The position numbers and the translations under genes were made by a program. Shown here piece after piece: positions 1 to 5,558 of a DNA stretch of 10,282 bases. The notes under the pieces are model-generated. The model was not told the origin of the DNA. It ran no database searches and saw nothing but the letters and a program-made list of their open reading frames with translations. Origin of the DNA: Minisyncoccota bacterium (GTDB lineage: Bacteria; Patescibacteriota; Minisyncoccia; Phycocordibacterales; UBA2100); the NCBI GenBank assembly GCA_016763615.1, contig JAESTJ010000043.1:1-10282 (forward strand), read 5' to 3'. Every line of letters begins with the position of its first letter. Position 1 is the first letter of the stretch.

Positions 1-564
1 AATCTTTATGTATGCTTCAGCGCACGATTCATAGAATTTTCGAAAACTTTCTTCGTCTCGATTAAATGAATACAAGTCTTTCATTACAAACTCGCGAGTA
101 CGCATAAGTCCACTTTTCGCCCGCGTTTCATTTCTAAATTTCTTTTGAAATTGATAAATATATTTTGGTAGATCTTTGTAAGAAGAAATGTGATCCTTCA
201 GAAGATTTGTCAGTGGTTCTTCATGAGTAAAAGCCAGTCCGATATCTGCTCCATTAGCTAGTTTTGTTCTAAACCATACATCCGCACAAGTGTCCCACCG
301 ATCAGTCTTCGACCAAAGTGTAGGTTCTTGAAGTGAAGACAATTCCATTTCCTGTCCTCCAATGGCGTTCATTTCCTCTCGAATAACATTCACTACATTA
401 TTAAATGTGCGAAGTCCCAATGGAAGAAGTGTATATACGCCTGCCATTTCTTTATGAATATAGCCCGCCTGAATAAGAAGTTGGGCATTTTTTGACATCT
501 CATCTTTAGGGGTCTCTTTTCGAGTTTTGGTGAAAAGTTTTGATTGACGAAGTGTGTGAGTCAT
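1..564 (-). CDS. proS: Prolyl-tRNA synthetase, N-terminal part (cut by window edge)
   Basis: Class II aminoacyl-tRNA synthetase that charges tRNA-Pro in the cytoplasm. The 188 codons visible run from ATG at 564 to the window edge, so the C-terminal part (rest of the catalytic core and anticodon-binding domain) is outside. Recognisable ProRS blocks are AGVYTLLPLG (residues 41-50, motif 1 region), the WSKTDRW segment near 84-90, FTHEEPLTNLL near 112-122, and the motif 2 stretch FRNETRAKSGLMRTREF (143-159) followed by MKDLYSF. The start is supported by the usual ProRS opening and by an extended -10 box 9 nt upstream. In many bacteria proS follows rseP and frr; here the same order is kept but interrupted by a small gene on the opposite strand. 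Identification is by family motifs and is firm. Confidence 0.96.
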   Translation of the reverse strand, partial: MTHTLRQSKLFTKTRKETPKDEMSKNAQLLIQAGYIHKEMAGVYTLLPLGLRTFNNVVNVIREEMNAIGGQEMELSSLQEPTLWSKTDRWDTCADVWFRTKLANGADIGLAFTHEEPLTNLLKDHISSYKDLPKYIYQFQKKFRNETRAKSGLMRTREFVMKDLYSFNRDEESFRKFYESCAEAYIKI

Positions 565-573
565 AGTGGGAGC

Positions 574-582
574 ATATTAGCA
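574..582 (-). promoter_or_regulatory. Extended -10 promoter element for proS
   Basis: On the minus strand the sequence reads TGC-TAATAT, an extended -10 (TGn plus 4 of 6 matches to TATAAT), ending 9 nt before the proS ATG. Transcription would begin only about 2-3 nt before the start codon, so the mRNA would be nearly leaderless. No good -35 is visible. Sequence match only. Confidence 0.45.
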
Positions 583-632
583 GAAAAGCTCGAAAAATTG
601 AAGTTTTGCGAATCTTATCAACTCTCTAACAC

Positions 633-661
633 TTGACTCGGCCCTCTTAAAATAGTTTATT
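633..661 (+). promoter_or_regulatory. Sigma70-type promoter for the small Cys/His-rich gene
   Basis: TTGACT (633-638, 5 of 6 to TTGACA), a 17-nt spacer and TTTATT (656-661, 4 of 6 to TATAAT). It would give a leader of roughly 40 nt carrying the strong ribosome-binding site at 696-701. It lies in the divergent gap between this gene and proS. Confidence 0.5.
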
Positions 662-695
662 GGAACTACGACTGTACTTTAAAAATTTATAAAGA

Positions 696-701
696 GGGAG
701 G
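696..701 (+). promoter_or_regulatory. Strong Shine-Dalgarno deciding the GTG start at 707
   Basis: GGGAGG followed by five bases (AAATC) and then GTG. This near-perfect anti-SD match at ideal spacing fixes the start of the small gene. It is the only strong Shine-Dalgarno I find before any gene in the window. Confidence 0.75.
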
Positions 702-706
702 AAATC

Positions 707-1048
707 GTGCCGAACAAGCATCACCGCCACCCCATAGGAGGAGCAGGTATTTGCGGCCTGAGAGGTCACGCGAACGGAACCAGCGAAGTGGCTACAATAA
801 TCAAAGCACTTCAAACAAAGTTTCAGAATGTGATCAAAGAAGGAGGACTCAAGTTTCGTATCGGTAAAATATGTCACTGTCACCAGTGCACAGAACCTCG
901 CTTTCGAGACTGTACAGGTGGCTCGCTTGTGAAAATTTATGGACGTTCCGGCTGTCAAACATTCATCGTACACTGCAGTGCGGATATGCGTTTAAAAGTT
1001 CAGAATGCAATTCGTACTATCTGGCGTGAAAAGCGTAAATGGCGCTGA
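707..1048 (+). CDS. Small basic Cys/His-rich protein, unknown function
   Basis: I do not recognise this 113-residue protein. It starts at GTG (707) behind a strong SD. The N-terminus is His-rich (MPNKHHRHP), followed by a Gly-rich stretch. Seven cysteines lie at 16, 56, 58, 61, 69, 83 and 90; the core is CHCHQC (56-61), with C69, C83 and an HC pair at 89-90, a pattern that could bind a metal, probably zinc. The C-terminus is strongly basic and Trp/Arg-rich (WREKRKWR), compatible with nucleic-acid binding. There is no signal peptide or membrane segment. It forms its own transcription unit with promoter, SD and terminator, inserted opposite the frr-rseP-proS order. It is visibly richer in G and C and uses more C/G-ending codons than its neighbours, hinting at a different history. 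Expression signals support a real gene; metal and nucleic-acid binding are inference. Confidence 0.72.
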   Translation: MPNKHHRHPIGGAGICGLRGHANGTSEVATIIKALQTKFQNVIKEGGLKFRIGKICHCHQCTEPRFRDCTGGSLVKIYGRSGCQTFIVHCSADMRLKVQNAIRTIWREKRKWR

Positions 1049-1066
1049 ACCGCACTTCTTAAAAAC

Positions 1067-1104
1067 GAGCCCCGGGCGCACTATGCGTCCGAGGTTCTTT
1101 TATT
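1067..1104. terminator. Bidirectional intrinsic terminator between the small gene and rseP
   Basis: Arms GAGCCCCGGGCGCA (1067-1080) and TGCGTCCGAGGTTC (1084-1097) form a 14-position stem with one mismatch and two G-U pairs around a 3-nt loop. On the plus strand it is followed by TTTTATTT. On the minus strand the same stem is followed by GTTTTT. It sits 18 nt after the small gene's stop and 13 nt after the rseP stop, so it can end both convergent transcripts. Confidence 0.85.
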
Positions 1105-1110
1105 TGAAAT

Positions 1111-2220
1111 CTAAGAAAACAGCCGAATAATATCGTGATAGGTAACTACCACCATTAATACGATAAGGAGAGTGAATCCAACAACGTTAAACACGGTGCC
1201 AATTTTTTCACTTATTGGTTTACGAATAATTACCTCTATTGCAATAAAAAGTAAGCGTCCACCATCAAGGGCTGGTAACGGAATCATGTTTATAACCGCG
1301 AGGTTCACAGAAATAAACGCAGTGAAGTAAAGAAGGTACGTAAATCCAACAGAGGACGCATCTCCTACAAGACCTGCTATTCCTATTGGTCCAGCTACTT
1401 GAGACCAATCAGCAGAAGCGGTAACAGCAGAAAGAAGAAATCCTCCTAATCCAATGGACACTGTTTTTAGTGCACTCATCGTTCCCATAAATCCTTGTGC
1501 AACTGCTTGTCCAATAGGTAGTGACTTATCTGCAACTAGAGCCATAGCTATTCCTACTGCGGGGGTGCTTGGAGTTTCGCTGAGAACCCCGTGAGCAGGA
1601 ATAAGTTCAACGTCTTCAATAATTCCCGTCTCGGCATCACGAATATATGAGACAGTTATAGTTTCCCCTGCTCTATCCTGTATAAAAGTCGCGGTGTTGC
1701 TTGGAAAGAGAGTTTCAAGACTCGCATCCCTACTGACAAGCCCAACTATCTCATCACCAGACACCAAACCTACTGCATCTGCTGGAGAGCCAGTAACAAC
1801 AGAGCTCACAATAAGTCGAGTATCCAAGCCTACCGCCTGTGATTCATCGATTGCCGTAGGAGCGCCCATCATCAAAGTTACGGAAAATAGGAACCAGGCA
1901 AAAAGAAGATTAAATACAACACCAGCAATCAAAACAGTTGCTTGAACCAATTTTGGTTTATGTACAAAAGCTCTTTTCTTGTCTTCTTTACTATACTGTT
2001 GACTCAAACTTTCACCAAATATTTTCACAAAACCTCCAAAAGGTAACCAGTTTATTGTGTACACTGTGTCTCCTAATTTTCCAATTGTAAATGCGCGCGG
2101 CGGATAACCAATACCAAACTCATCTACCTTAATACCAAAAAATTTGGCTACCAAAAAATGTCCGAGTTCATGGACGACAATAAGTACCACCAATACCGCT
2201 ATAAAAAGAACAAATGACAT
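1111..2220 (-). CDS. rseP: RseP/site-2-type membrane zinc metalloprotease (M50)
   Basis: Intramembrane metalloprotease of the RseP/S2P family, 369 residues, close to the usual bacterial short form with one PDZ domain. The zinc site HELGH lies at residues 17-21 inside the first transmembrane segment (about 3-25). The second conserved motif, NMIPLPALDGG (311-321), supplies the third ligand Asp319. The GGFVKIFGE stretch (62-70) is typical of the family. Membrane segments are seen near 92-118, 293-312 and 343-360; the PDZ domain covers about 134-205 (GSPADAVGLVSGDEIV). In E. coli RseP cleaves the anti-sigma factor RseA and remnant signal peptides; no anti-sigma factor is visible here, so the substrate is unknown. 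It begins 12 nt after frr ends, and a TATAAT box lies 6 nt before its ATG. Confidence 0.95.
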   Translation of the reverse strand: MSFVLFIAVLVVLIVVHELGHFLVAKFFGIKVDEFGIGYPPRAFTIGKLGDTVYTINWLPFGGFVKIFGESLSQQYSKEDKKRAFVHKPKLVQATVLIAGVVFNLLFAWFLFSVTLMMGAPTAIDESQAVGLDTRLIVSSVVTGSPADAVGLVSGDEIVGLVSRDASLETLFPSNTATFIQDRAGETITVSYIRDAETGIIEDVELIPAHGVLSETPSTPAVGIAMALVADKSLPIGQAVAQGFMGTMSALKTVSIGLGGFLLSAVTASADWSQVAGPIGIAGLVGDASSVGFTYLLYFTAFISVNLAVINMIPLPALDGGRLLFIAIEVIIRKPISEKIGTVFNVVGFTLLIVLMVVVTYHDIIRLFS

Positions 2221-2226
2221 ATATGA

Positions 2227-2232
2227 ATTATA
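2227..2232 (-). promoter_or_regulatory. -10-like box TATAAT immediately before rseP
   Basis: A perfect TATAAT on the minus strand, 6 nt before the rseP ATG and directly after the frr stop codon. No SD is present. If used, the transcript would be leaderless. No convincing -35 is seen, so activity is inference. Confidence 0.4.
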
Positions 2233-2781
2233 TTAGCTTTGTATTTCTGTTTCTTTTCTTTTAAATAATTCTTCCAGTGCTTGATTTCCTGCATCAATAT
2301 ATTTTTGCAACTCATCTTTTGCAGTAAACTTTTCATCCTCGCTTATATCTCCCGATTTTTCTTGAGCTTGAATATCACCCCATACATCCTCTCGCGCACC
2401 TCGCAAACTCTGTCGTGCATCCTCCAACTTTTCCTTTGCCATTTTTATTATCGATTCCCTACGTTCTGAAGTAAGCTCAGGAAACGATACTCGAATACCT
2501 TTATCATCCACGGCAACACCAACGCCAAAATTGGCATTTGTGATTGCTTTTTCTATTTCTTTTATTTGCGAAGCATCCCATGGAGTAATTCGCAGTGTAC
2601 GAGCATCTTCTACTCCAATGTTTGCAACCTGATTAAGAGGCATTCTTGAGCCATAACTTTCTACCTGAATGGTGTCCAAAAGTGTGGGCGTAGCTCTCCC
2701 TGTGCGAAGTCCTTGATACTCTTTGCGAAGCCATTCTTCACCCTCAGTAACTTTTGTTAGTAATTCTTTAAAATCGTACAT
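2233..2781 (-). CDS. frr: Ribosome recycling factor
   Basis: Works with EF-G to split the post-termination ribosome complex. The protein is 182 residues, the normal family length (about 185). Family marks are LRTGRATPTLLD (25-36), a PWD segment (67-69), NFGVGVAVDDKGIRVSFPELTSERR read across 84-108, and the long basic helix that follows (about 104-145). The reading frame stays open upstream to 2919, but the extra 46 residues overlap the preceding clamp-loader gene and match nothing in the family. ATG at 2781 starts exactly where RRF proteins start (MYDFKELL) and has TATACT 7 nt upstream. It lies 28 nt after the delta'-like gene and 12 nt before rseP, so it is probably cotranscribed with them. 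Confidence 0.96.
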   Translation of the reverse strand: MYDFKELLTKVTEGEEWLRKEYQGLRTGRATPTLLDTIQVESYGSRMPLNQVANIGVEDARTLRITPWDASQIKEIEKAITNANFGVGVAVDDKGIRVSFPELTSERRESIIKMAKEKLEDARQSLRGAREDVWGDIQAQEKSGDISEDEKFTAKDELQKYIDAGNQALEELFKRKETEIQS

Positions 2782-2788
2782 ACATGCA

Positions 2789-2794
2789 AGTATA
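2789..2794 (-). promoter_or_regulatory. -10-like box TATACT before frr
   Basis: TATACT (5 of 6 to TATAAT) on the minus strand, 7 nt before the frr ATG. There is no SD at proper distance; the nearest, AAGGGA, is about 16 nt away. Same spacing as before the neighbouring genes. Confidence 0.35.
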
Positions 2795-2809
2795 CAGTCC
2801 CTTAATAGG

Positions 2810-3469
2810 TTACGAAAGTCGCGGCGTGGTGAGAGCCACACTTTCCAAGAGTATTTTAAGTGACGCCCCTTTATCAAAAAGTACTCGTCGAACATCAATA
2901 ATGTTCTGTAATGCCTCATTGTATTCCGGATTGCCTTTACTTGTATGAAGTTCTATTTCTATGTCCCGCAAAAGTATTCCCGCACCTGAGACATCTTTAT
3001 TCTTTAGAATACCCTCAAGGAGATGCATTCTCTCTCCCGAACTAGCGTGCAAAAAACTTTTTCCACTACTATTATTTTTATGGTTTACTCCTTGAACTTT
3101 TTCAGACTCAACCATCCAAACTCGTGACTGAAGAGTTGGTAGTACATTGTGAATACCAGAGAGACATACAAAGAAGTGAGTATTCTCTGACGGCTCTTCA
3201 AAAAGTTTCAAAAGTGCGTTCTGTGCTTCTTTTGTACACGAAAGTGCACGATATATAAATAGCTGAGTACCTAGTGAACGCATTCCAGCCAAATGAATCA
3301 AATGCCGACTATCATCGATACCAAAGGAATCGAATTCACGGACATGAATTTCAGCATCACTAAATTTGTCTCGCAACAAACTCTGTAGACCAGCGAACAT
3401 TCCTTCGCTGTCTTCTAGCAAATATGCATGGTGCAAATTATTAGTATCAATACCTTTTAAGGAATCCAT
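2810..3469 (-). CDS. holB: DNA polymerase III delta'-like clamp-loader ATPase fold protein, no Walker A
   Basis: A short (219 residues) member of the DnaX/HolB clamp-loader family, which helps load the sliding clamp during replication. Visible marks are HHAYLLED (13-20), the strand carrying the usual start of the AAA+ core, then KEAQNALLKLFEEPSENTHF read over 80-99, and FVCLSGIHNVLPTLQSR (100-116), the classical sensor/arginine-finger region (SRC-like, here QSR-V). There is no GxxGxGK(T/S) loop after HHAYLL, so it cannot bind ATP in the standard way, as in delta' of other bacteria. It is much shorter than E. coli delta' (334 residues) and the C-terminal collar region is reduced. It starts 21 nt after mreB and ends 28 nt before frr. 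The symbol is a best fit; a DnaX-like paralogue is the alternative. Confidence 0.82.
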   Translation of the reverse strand: MDSLKGIDTNNLHHAYLLEDSEGMFAGLQSLLRDKFSDAEIHVREFDSFGIDDSRHLIHLAGMRSLGTQLFIYRALSCTKEAQNALLKLFEEPSENTHFFVCLSGIHNVLPTLQSRVWMVESEKVQGVNHKNNSSGKSFLHASSGERMHLLEGILKNKDVSGAGILLRDIEIELHTSKGNPEYNEALQNIIDVRRVLFDKGASLKILLESVALTTPRLS

Positions 3470-3475
3470 AACCTC

Positions 3476-3481
3476 AGTATA
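3476..3481 (-). promoter_or_regulatory. -10-like box TATACT before the delta'-like gene
   Basis: TATACT on the minus strand followed by GAGGTT and then ATG, so 6 nt before the start. GAGG could be read as an SD but is only 2 nt from ATG, too close for normal use. Confidence 0.35.
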
Positions 3482-3490
3482 CCGCGTGCT

Positions 3491-4507
3491 TTATCTTTTT
3501 GAGAGAATCGCTTTTTTATATACATCTAAATGCTGCAGCGCAATACCAGTACCCTTGGCGACACTATAAAGAGCATCATCAGCCAAAGTGGCTTTCACTC
3601 CCGTGCGACGATATACAAGTTCAGGTAAATTTCGTAACTGTGATGAGCCTCCTGACATAGTTATGCCATTATCAATTATGTCCGCAGCAAGCTCAGGTGG
3701 AGTTTCTTGTAGCACATCACGAATGGCTTTTACTATTTCGCGCAATTCCCTTCCAATCGCTTTTACTATTTCATTCGTTCCGAGTTCTATTGAACGTGGT
3801 AGCCCAGTAAGATAATCACGCCCCTTAACGGTCATCGTTAATTCTTCTTCCATTGGTAATGCTGAACCAATCTGAGTTTTTACATCTTCCGCTGTTTTGT
3901 CACCAATTGCTAGATTGAATGTTTTCTTGATATGCGCTGCGATTGCTTCATCTATACGGTTTCCTGCACACTTTACAGAGGTTGAGGCAACTATTCCGCC
4001 GAGAGAAATAACTGCTACATCTGTCGTCCCTCCTCCAATATCTACAATCATATTTCCTTGAGCTTCATGAATAGGAATTCCCGCGCCAATTGCTGCAAGG
4101 ATAGGCTCCTTCACTACTTGGGCGGTTTTCGCTCCTGCTTTAACTGCAGCCTCAATAACTGCTCGTCGCTCTGCTGAAGTAACTCCTGCCGGAACTGAAA
4201 TCATTACGTCAGGACGAAAGAAACTCCACCAGTTTGTTGCTTTACGCATGTAATAGCGGAGCATAGCTTCAGTAACTCGATAATCAGCTATTACTCCGTC
4301 TTTCATGGGGCGATAGGCAACGATGTCGTCTGGCGTTCGTCCAACCATCTCTTTTGCCTCATCCCCTACTGCAAGAATTTTATTCTCTTGTTCAGAAACG
4401 GCGACAACAGAAGGTTCTCGTAAAACAACTCCTCTCCCAGGAACATAAATAAGTGTATATGTGGTGCCAAGATCAATGCCAAGTTTTGGTGTTAGTGAAA
4501 ATTTCAT
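3491..4507 (-). CDS. mreB: Rod-shape actin homologue MreB
   Basis: Bacterial actin that forms filaments under the membrane and directs cell-wall synthesis. The 338 residues match the family length. Phosphate-1 motif GIDLGTTYTLIYV is at 10-22, the VGDEAKEMVGRTP segment at 47-59, RPMKDGVIADYRVTEAML at 66-83, VPAGVTSAERRAV at 105-117, phosphate-2 DIGGGTTDVAVIS at 156-168, and the adenosine motif GITMSGGSSQLRNLPEL at 281-297. The amphipathic LTPKLG-type N-terminus is typical. It is the first gene of the leftward cluster mreB, delta'-like, frr, rseP. MreC, MreD, PBP2 and RodA genes are not next to it, unlike in many bacteria. Confidence 0.97.
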   Translation of the reverse strand: MKFSLTPKLGIDLGTTYTLIYVPGRGVVLREPSVVAVSEQENKILAVGDEAKEMVGRTPDDIVAYRPMKDGVIADYRVTEAMLRYYMRKATNWWSFFRPDVMISVPAGVTSAERRAVIEAAVKAGAKTAQVVKEPILAAIGAGIPIHEAQGNMIVDIGGGTTDVAVISLGGIVASTSVKCAGNRIDEAIAAHIKKTFNLAIGDKTAEDVKTQIGSALPMEEELTMTVKGRDYLTGLPRSIELGTNEIVKAIGRELREIVKAIRDVLQETPPELAADIIDNGITMSGGSSQLRNLPELVYRRTGVKATLADDALYSVAKGTGIALQHLDVYKKAILSKR

Positions 4508-4511
4508 AGTC

Positions 4512-4517
4512 GTTATA
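4512..4517 (-). promoter_or_regulatory. Second -10-like box TATAAC close to the mreB start
   Basis: TATAAC on the minus strand, 4 nt before the mreB ATG, slightly too near for a leaderless start. The promoter at 4527-4554 is the better candidate. Confidence 0.2.
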
Positions 4518-4526
4518 AGTATGGTG

Positions 4527-4554
4527 ATTGTACTCGCTTATAGGTTTTTTACAA
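4527..4554 (-). promoter_or_regulatory. Promoter of the mreB cluster
   Basis: On the minus strand TTGTAA (4549-4554, 4 of 6) lies 16 nt before TACAAT (4527-4532, 5 of 6). Transcription would begin near 4520, giving a leader of about 13 nt without an SD. An inverted repeat, TATAAG (4514-4519) and CTTATA (4537-4542), flanks the -10 and could be an operator. Confidence 0.5.
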
Positions 4555-4560
4555 ATTTCT

Positions 4561-4589
4561 TTGCTATATCCATAAAAAATTGATTTAAT
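4561..4589 (+). promoter_or_regulatory. Promoter of the PEGA-like gene, predicted leaderless
   Basis: TTGCTA (4561-4566, 4 of 6), a 17-nt spacer and TTTAAT (4584-4589, 5 of 6) preceded by TGA, an extended -10. The expected start of transcription falls at or one base from the ATG at 4597. No SD is present. Confidence 0.55.
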
Positions 4590-4596
4590 ACCGCGT

Positions 4597-5346
4597 ATGA
4601 AAAAAATCGCACAAAAGAAATACATCTTCGCAGGTGGCATAGCCTTGTCTGTTTTGGTGCTTCTTTTTGGAATACTCTCTCAAGCGGGATTTGTTTTTTC
4701 TGGCCCTTATTTGGTGAGAGGAGGAGAGTTGGTAATAGAGAATGCTCGACCGAACAGTGTTGTGTTTGTTGAGAATAGTCGAGTTGGAGTTATAGACGAT
4801 GCCGGTGACGCAACTTTTACTGGCATAAAGCCAGGGAGTCGCAGTCTTATCATTTCTCATGAAGACGCTTGGCCGTGGATTTTCGAATTTGAAAGTACTT
4901 CAGGAGAATCAACAATAATACAGCCACTGCAAGTTAATATTGAAACTGATGGAGCCGTTCTCGCAAATCCTGAAGACCCTTTGCGAAAACGAGCGGAAAC
5001 TGAATTAGATGCGTACAAAGAACCATCTCGCACACAACCACTTTCCCGCAATCAAATAACAGTCTGGATTGAAGGTTCAACTATTTTTGCGCGAGAAGGA
5101 GAAGAGGTTCGTACGATACTTGCCTCAAAAAATCCAATCCGAAATATTTTATGGTATGGCGAGCGTTCTGATGTAATCATCGTAACTACTCTCAATAACG
5201 TATTCGCTTTGGATATTCGTAAAAACCAAGTTCAAAATTTCCATCCGATTTATACTGGAGCAGCTCCCGAGGCGGTTCCAGACTCCACTCTCTCAGAAAA
5301 GATATTTGTACGCGATGTTCAACAATATTTTTATATAAGTATTTGA
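4597..5346 (+). CDS. Membrane-anchored PEGA-like envelope protein
   Basis: A 249-residue protein with a short basic N-terminus (MKKIAQKK), one hydrophobic segment (about 9-35) acting as signal anchor, and the rest predicted outside the membrane. Residues about 43-113 look like one PEGA-type beta domain: LVIENARPNSVVFVENSRVG, then a GDATFTGIKPGSRSL turn and a final strand before a Pro. A charged linker (125-145) leads to a C-terminal part (150-249) rich in beta strands with NILWYGERSDVIIVTTLNNV, resembling one or two blades of a propeller-type repeat found in CPR PEGA-domain proteins. The function is unknown; attachment to cell wall or surface layer is a guess. It is divergent from mreB and sits alone. 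The domain assignment is by resemblance, not a strict motif. Confidence 0.75.
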   Translation: MKKIAQKKYIFAGGIALSVLVLLFGILSQAGFVFSGPYLVRGGELVIENARPNSVVFVENSRVGVIDDAGDATFTGIKPGSRSLIISHEDAWPWIFEFESTSGESTIIQPLQVNIETDGAVLANPEDPLRKRAETELDAYKEPSRTQPLSRNQITVWIEGSTIFAREGEEVRTILASKNPIRNILWYGERSDVIIVTTLNNVFALDIRKNQVQNFHPIYTGAAPEAVPDSTLSEKIFVRDVQQYFYISI

Positions 5347-5406
5347 TAAAATAGAGCTTAAAGTTTGCGCGTTAACCTGCCTGTGCTGAAGCTCTAACAA
5401 AACAGG

Positions 5407-5427
5407 CAACGAAAAACGCTAAGTATG
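5407..5427 (+). repeat. 21-bp direct repeat, copy 1
   Basis: Identical over all 21 bases to 5532-5552; its core is ACGAAAAACGCTAAGTATG. It lies just after a 7-bp stem. The AACGC inside can pair with the GCGTT upstream. Confidence 0.9.
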
Positions 5428-5531
5428 TGGTTTCTCACTAAAACTTTGTGACTTAGATGCTTTTCTAGGCGTTAGCGGAAAGTAGAGCGAGCCATATAGC
5501 AATATGGAGAGTGATATTTTCCGTGCAACAA

Positions 5532-5552
5532 CAACGAAAAACGCTAAGTATG
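5532..5552 (+). repeat. 21-bp direct repeat, copy 2
   Basis: Exact second copy, 125 nt downstream of copy 1 and 6 nt from the 3' end of the murA fusion gene. It follows the second hairpin module. Confidence 0.9.
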
Positions 5553-5558
5553 AAAGTT

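Larger units (their letters stand above)
5353..5552. ncRNA. Candidate structured element in the convergent gap (two similar modules)
   Basis: The gap between the convergent stops at 5346 and 5559 has no ORF of note but is highly organised. Module 1: GCGTT (5369-5373) can pair with AACGC (5415-5419), enclosing TGCCTGT (5378-5384) paired with ACAGGCA (5402-5408). Module 2: GCGTT (5469-5473) can pair with AACGC (5540-5544), enclosing CGGAAA/TTTCCG (5476-5481 and 5518-5523) and the inner hairpin CCATAT-AGCA-ATATGG (5492-5507). In addition AGAGCTT (5353-5359) can pair with AAGCTCT (5389-5395), interleaving with the module 1 hairpin as an H-type pseudoknot. Each module ends in the same 21-nt sequence. 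No U-run follows either hairpin, so it is not a plain terminator. The strand is undecided, no known RNA family was recognised, and a DNA-level role is also possible. Confidence 0.4.

Noticed and set aside
699..900. Fragments resembling RNase P RNA (GAGGAAA near 699, ACAGAACC near 890)
   Set aside because: The other conserved RNase P blocks are missing, spacing is too short, and the region has a sound SD and an open frame.
647..973. 108-codon open frame on the minus strand opposite the small Cys/His-rich gene
   Set aside because: No start signals and no recognisable composition; the plus-strand gene has promoter, SD and terminator.
2782..2919. Longer start for frr, adding 46 residues
   Set aside because: The extension overlaps the end of the delta'-like gene, has no family similarity, and ribosome recycling factors start at MYDF-like sequence here.
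5391..5477. Integron attC-like site (CTAAC ... GGCGTTAG)
   Set aside because: The core sites do not fit RYYYAAC/GTTRRRY, inner symmetry is poor, and no integrase is present.
5353..5552. tmRNA: pseudoknot followed by a GCA-starting short frame
   Set aside because: No tRNA-like ends, no T-loop sequence, no CCA, and the frame does not end in an ALAA-type tag.
5347..5558. Simple intrinsic terminator for the two convergent genes
   Set aside because: Hairpins exist, but none is followed by a U-run on either strand at the right place.
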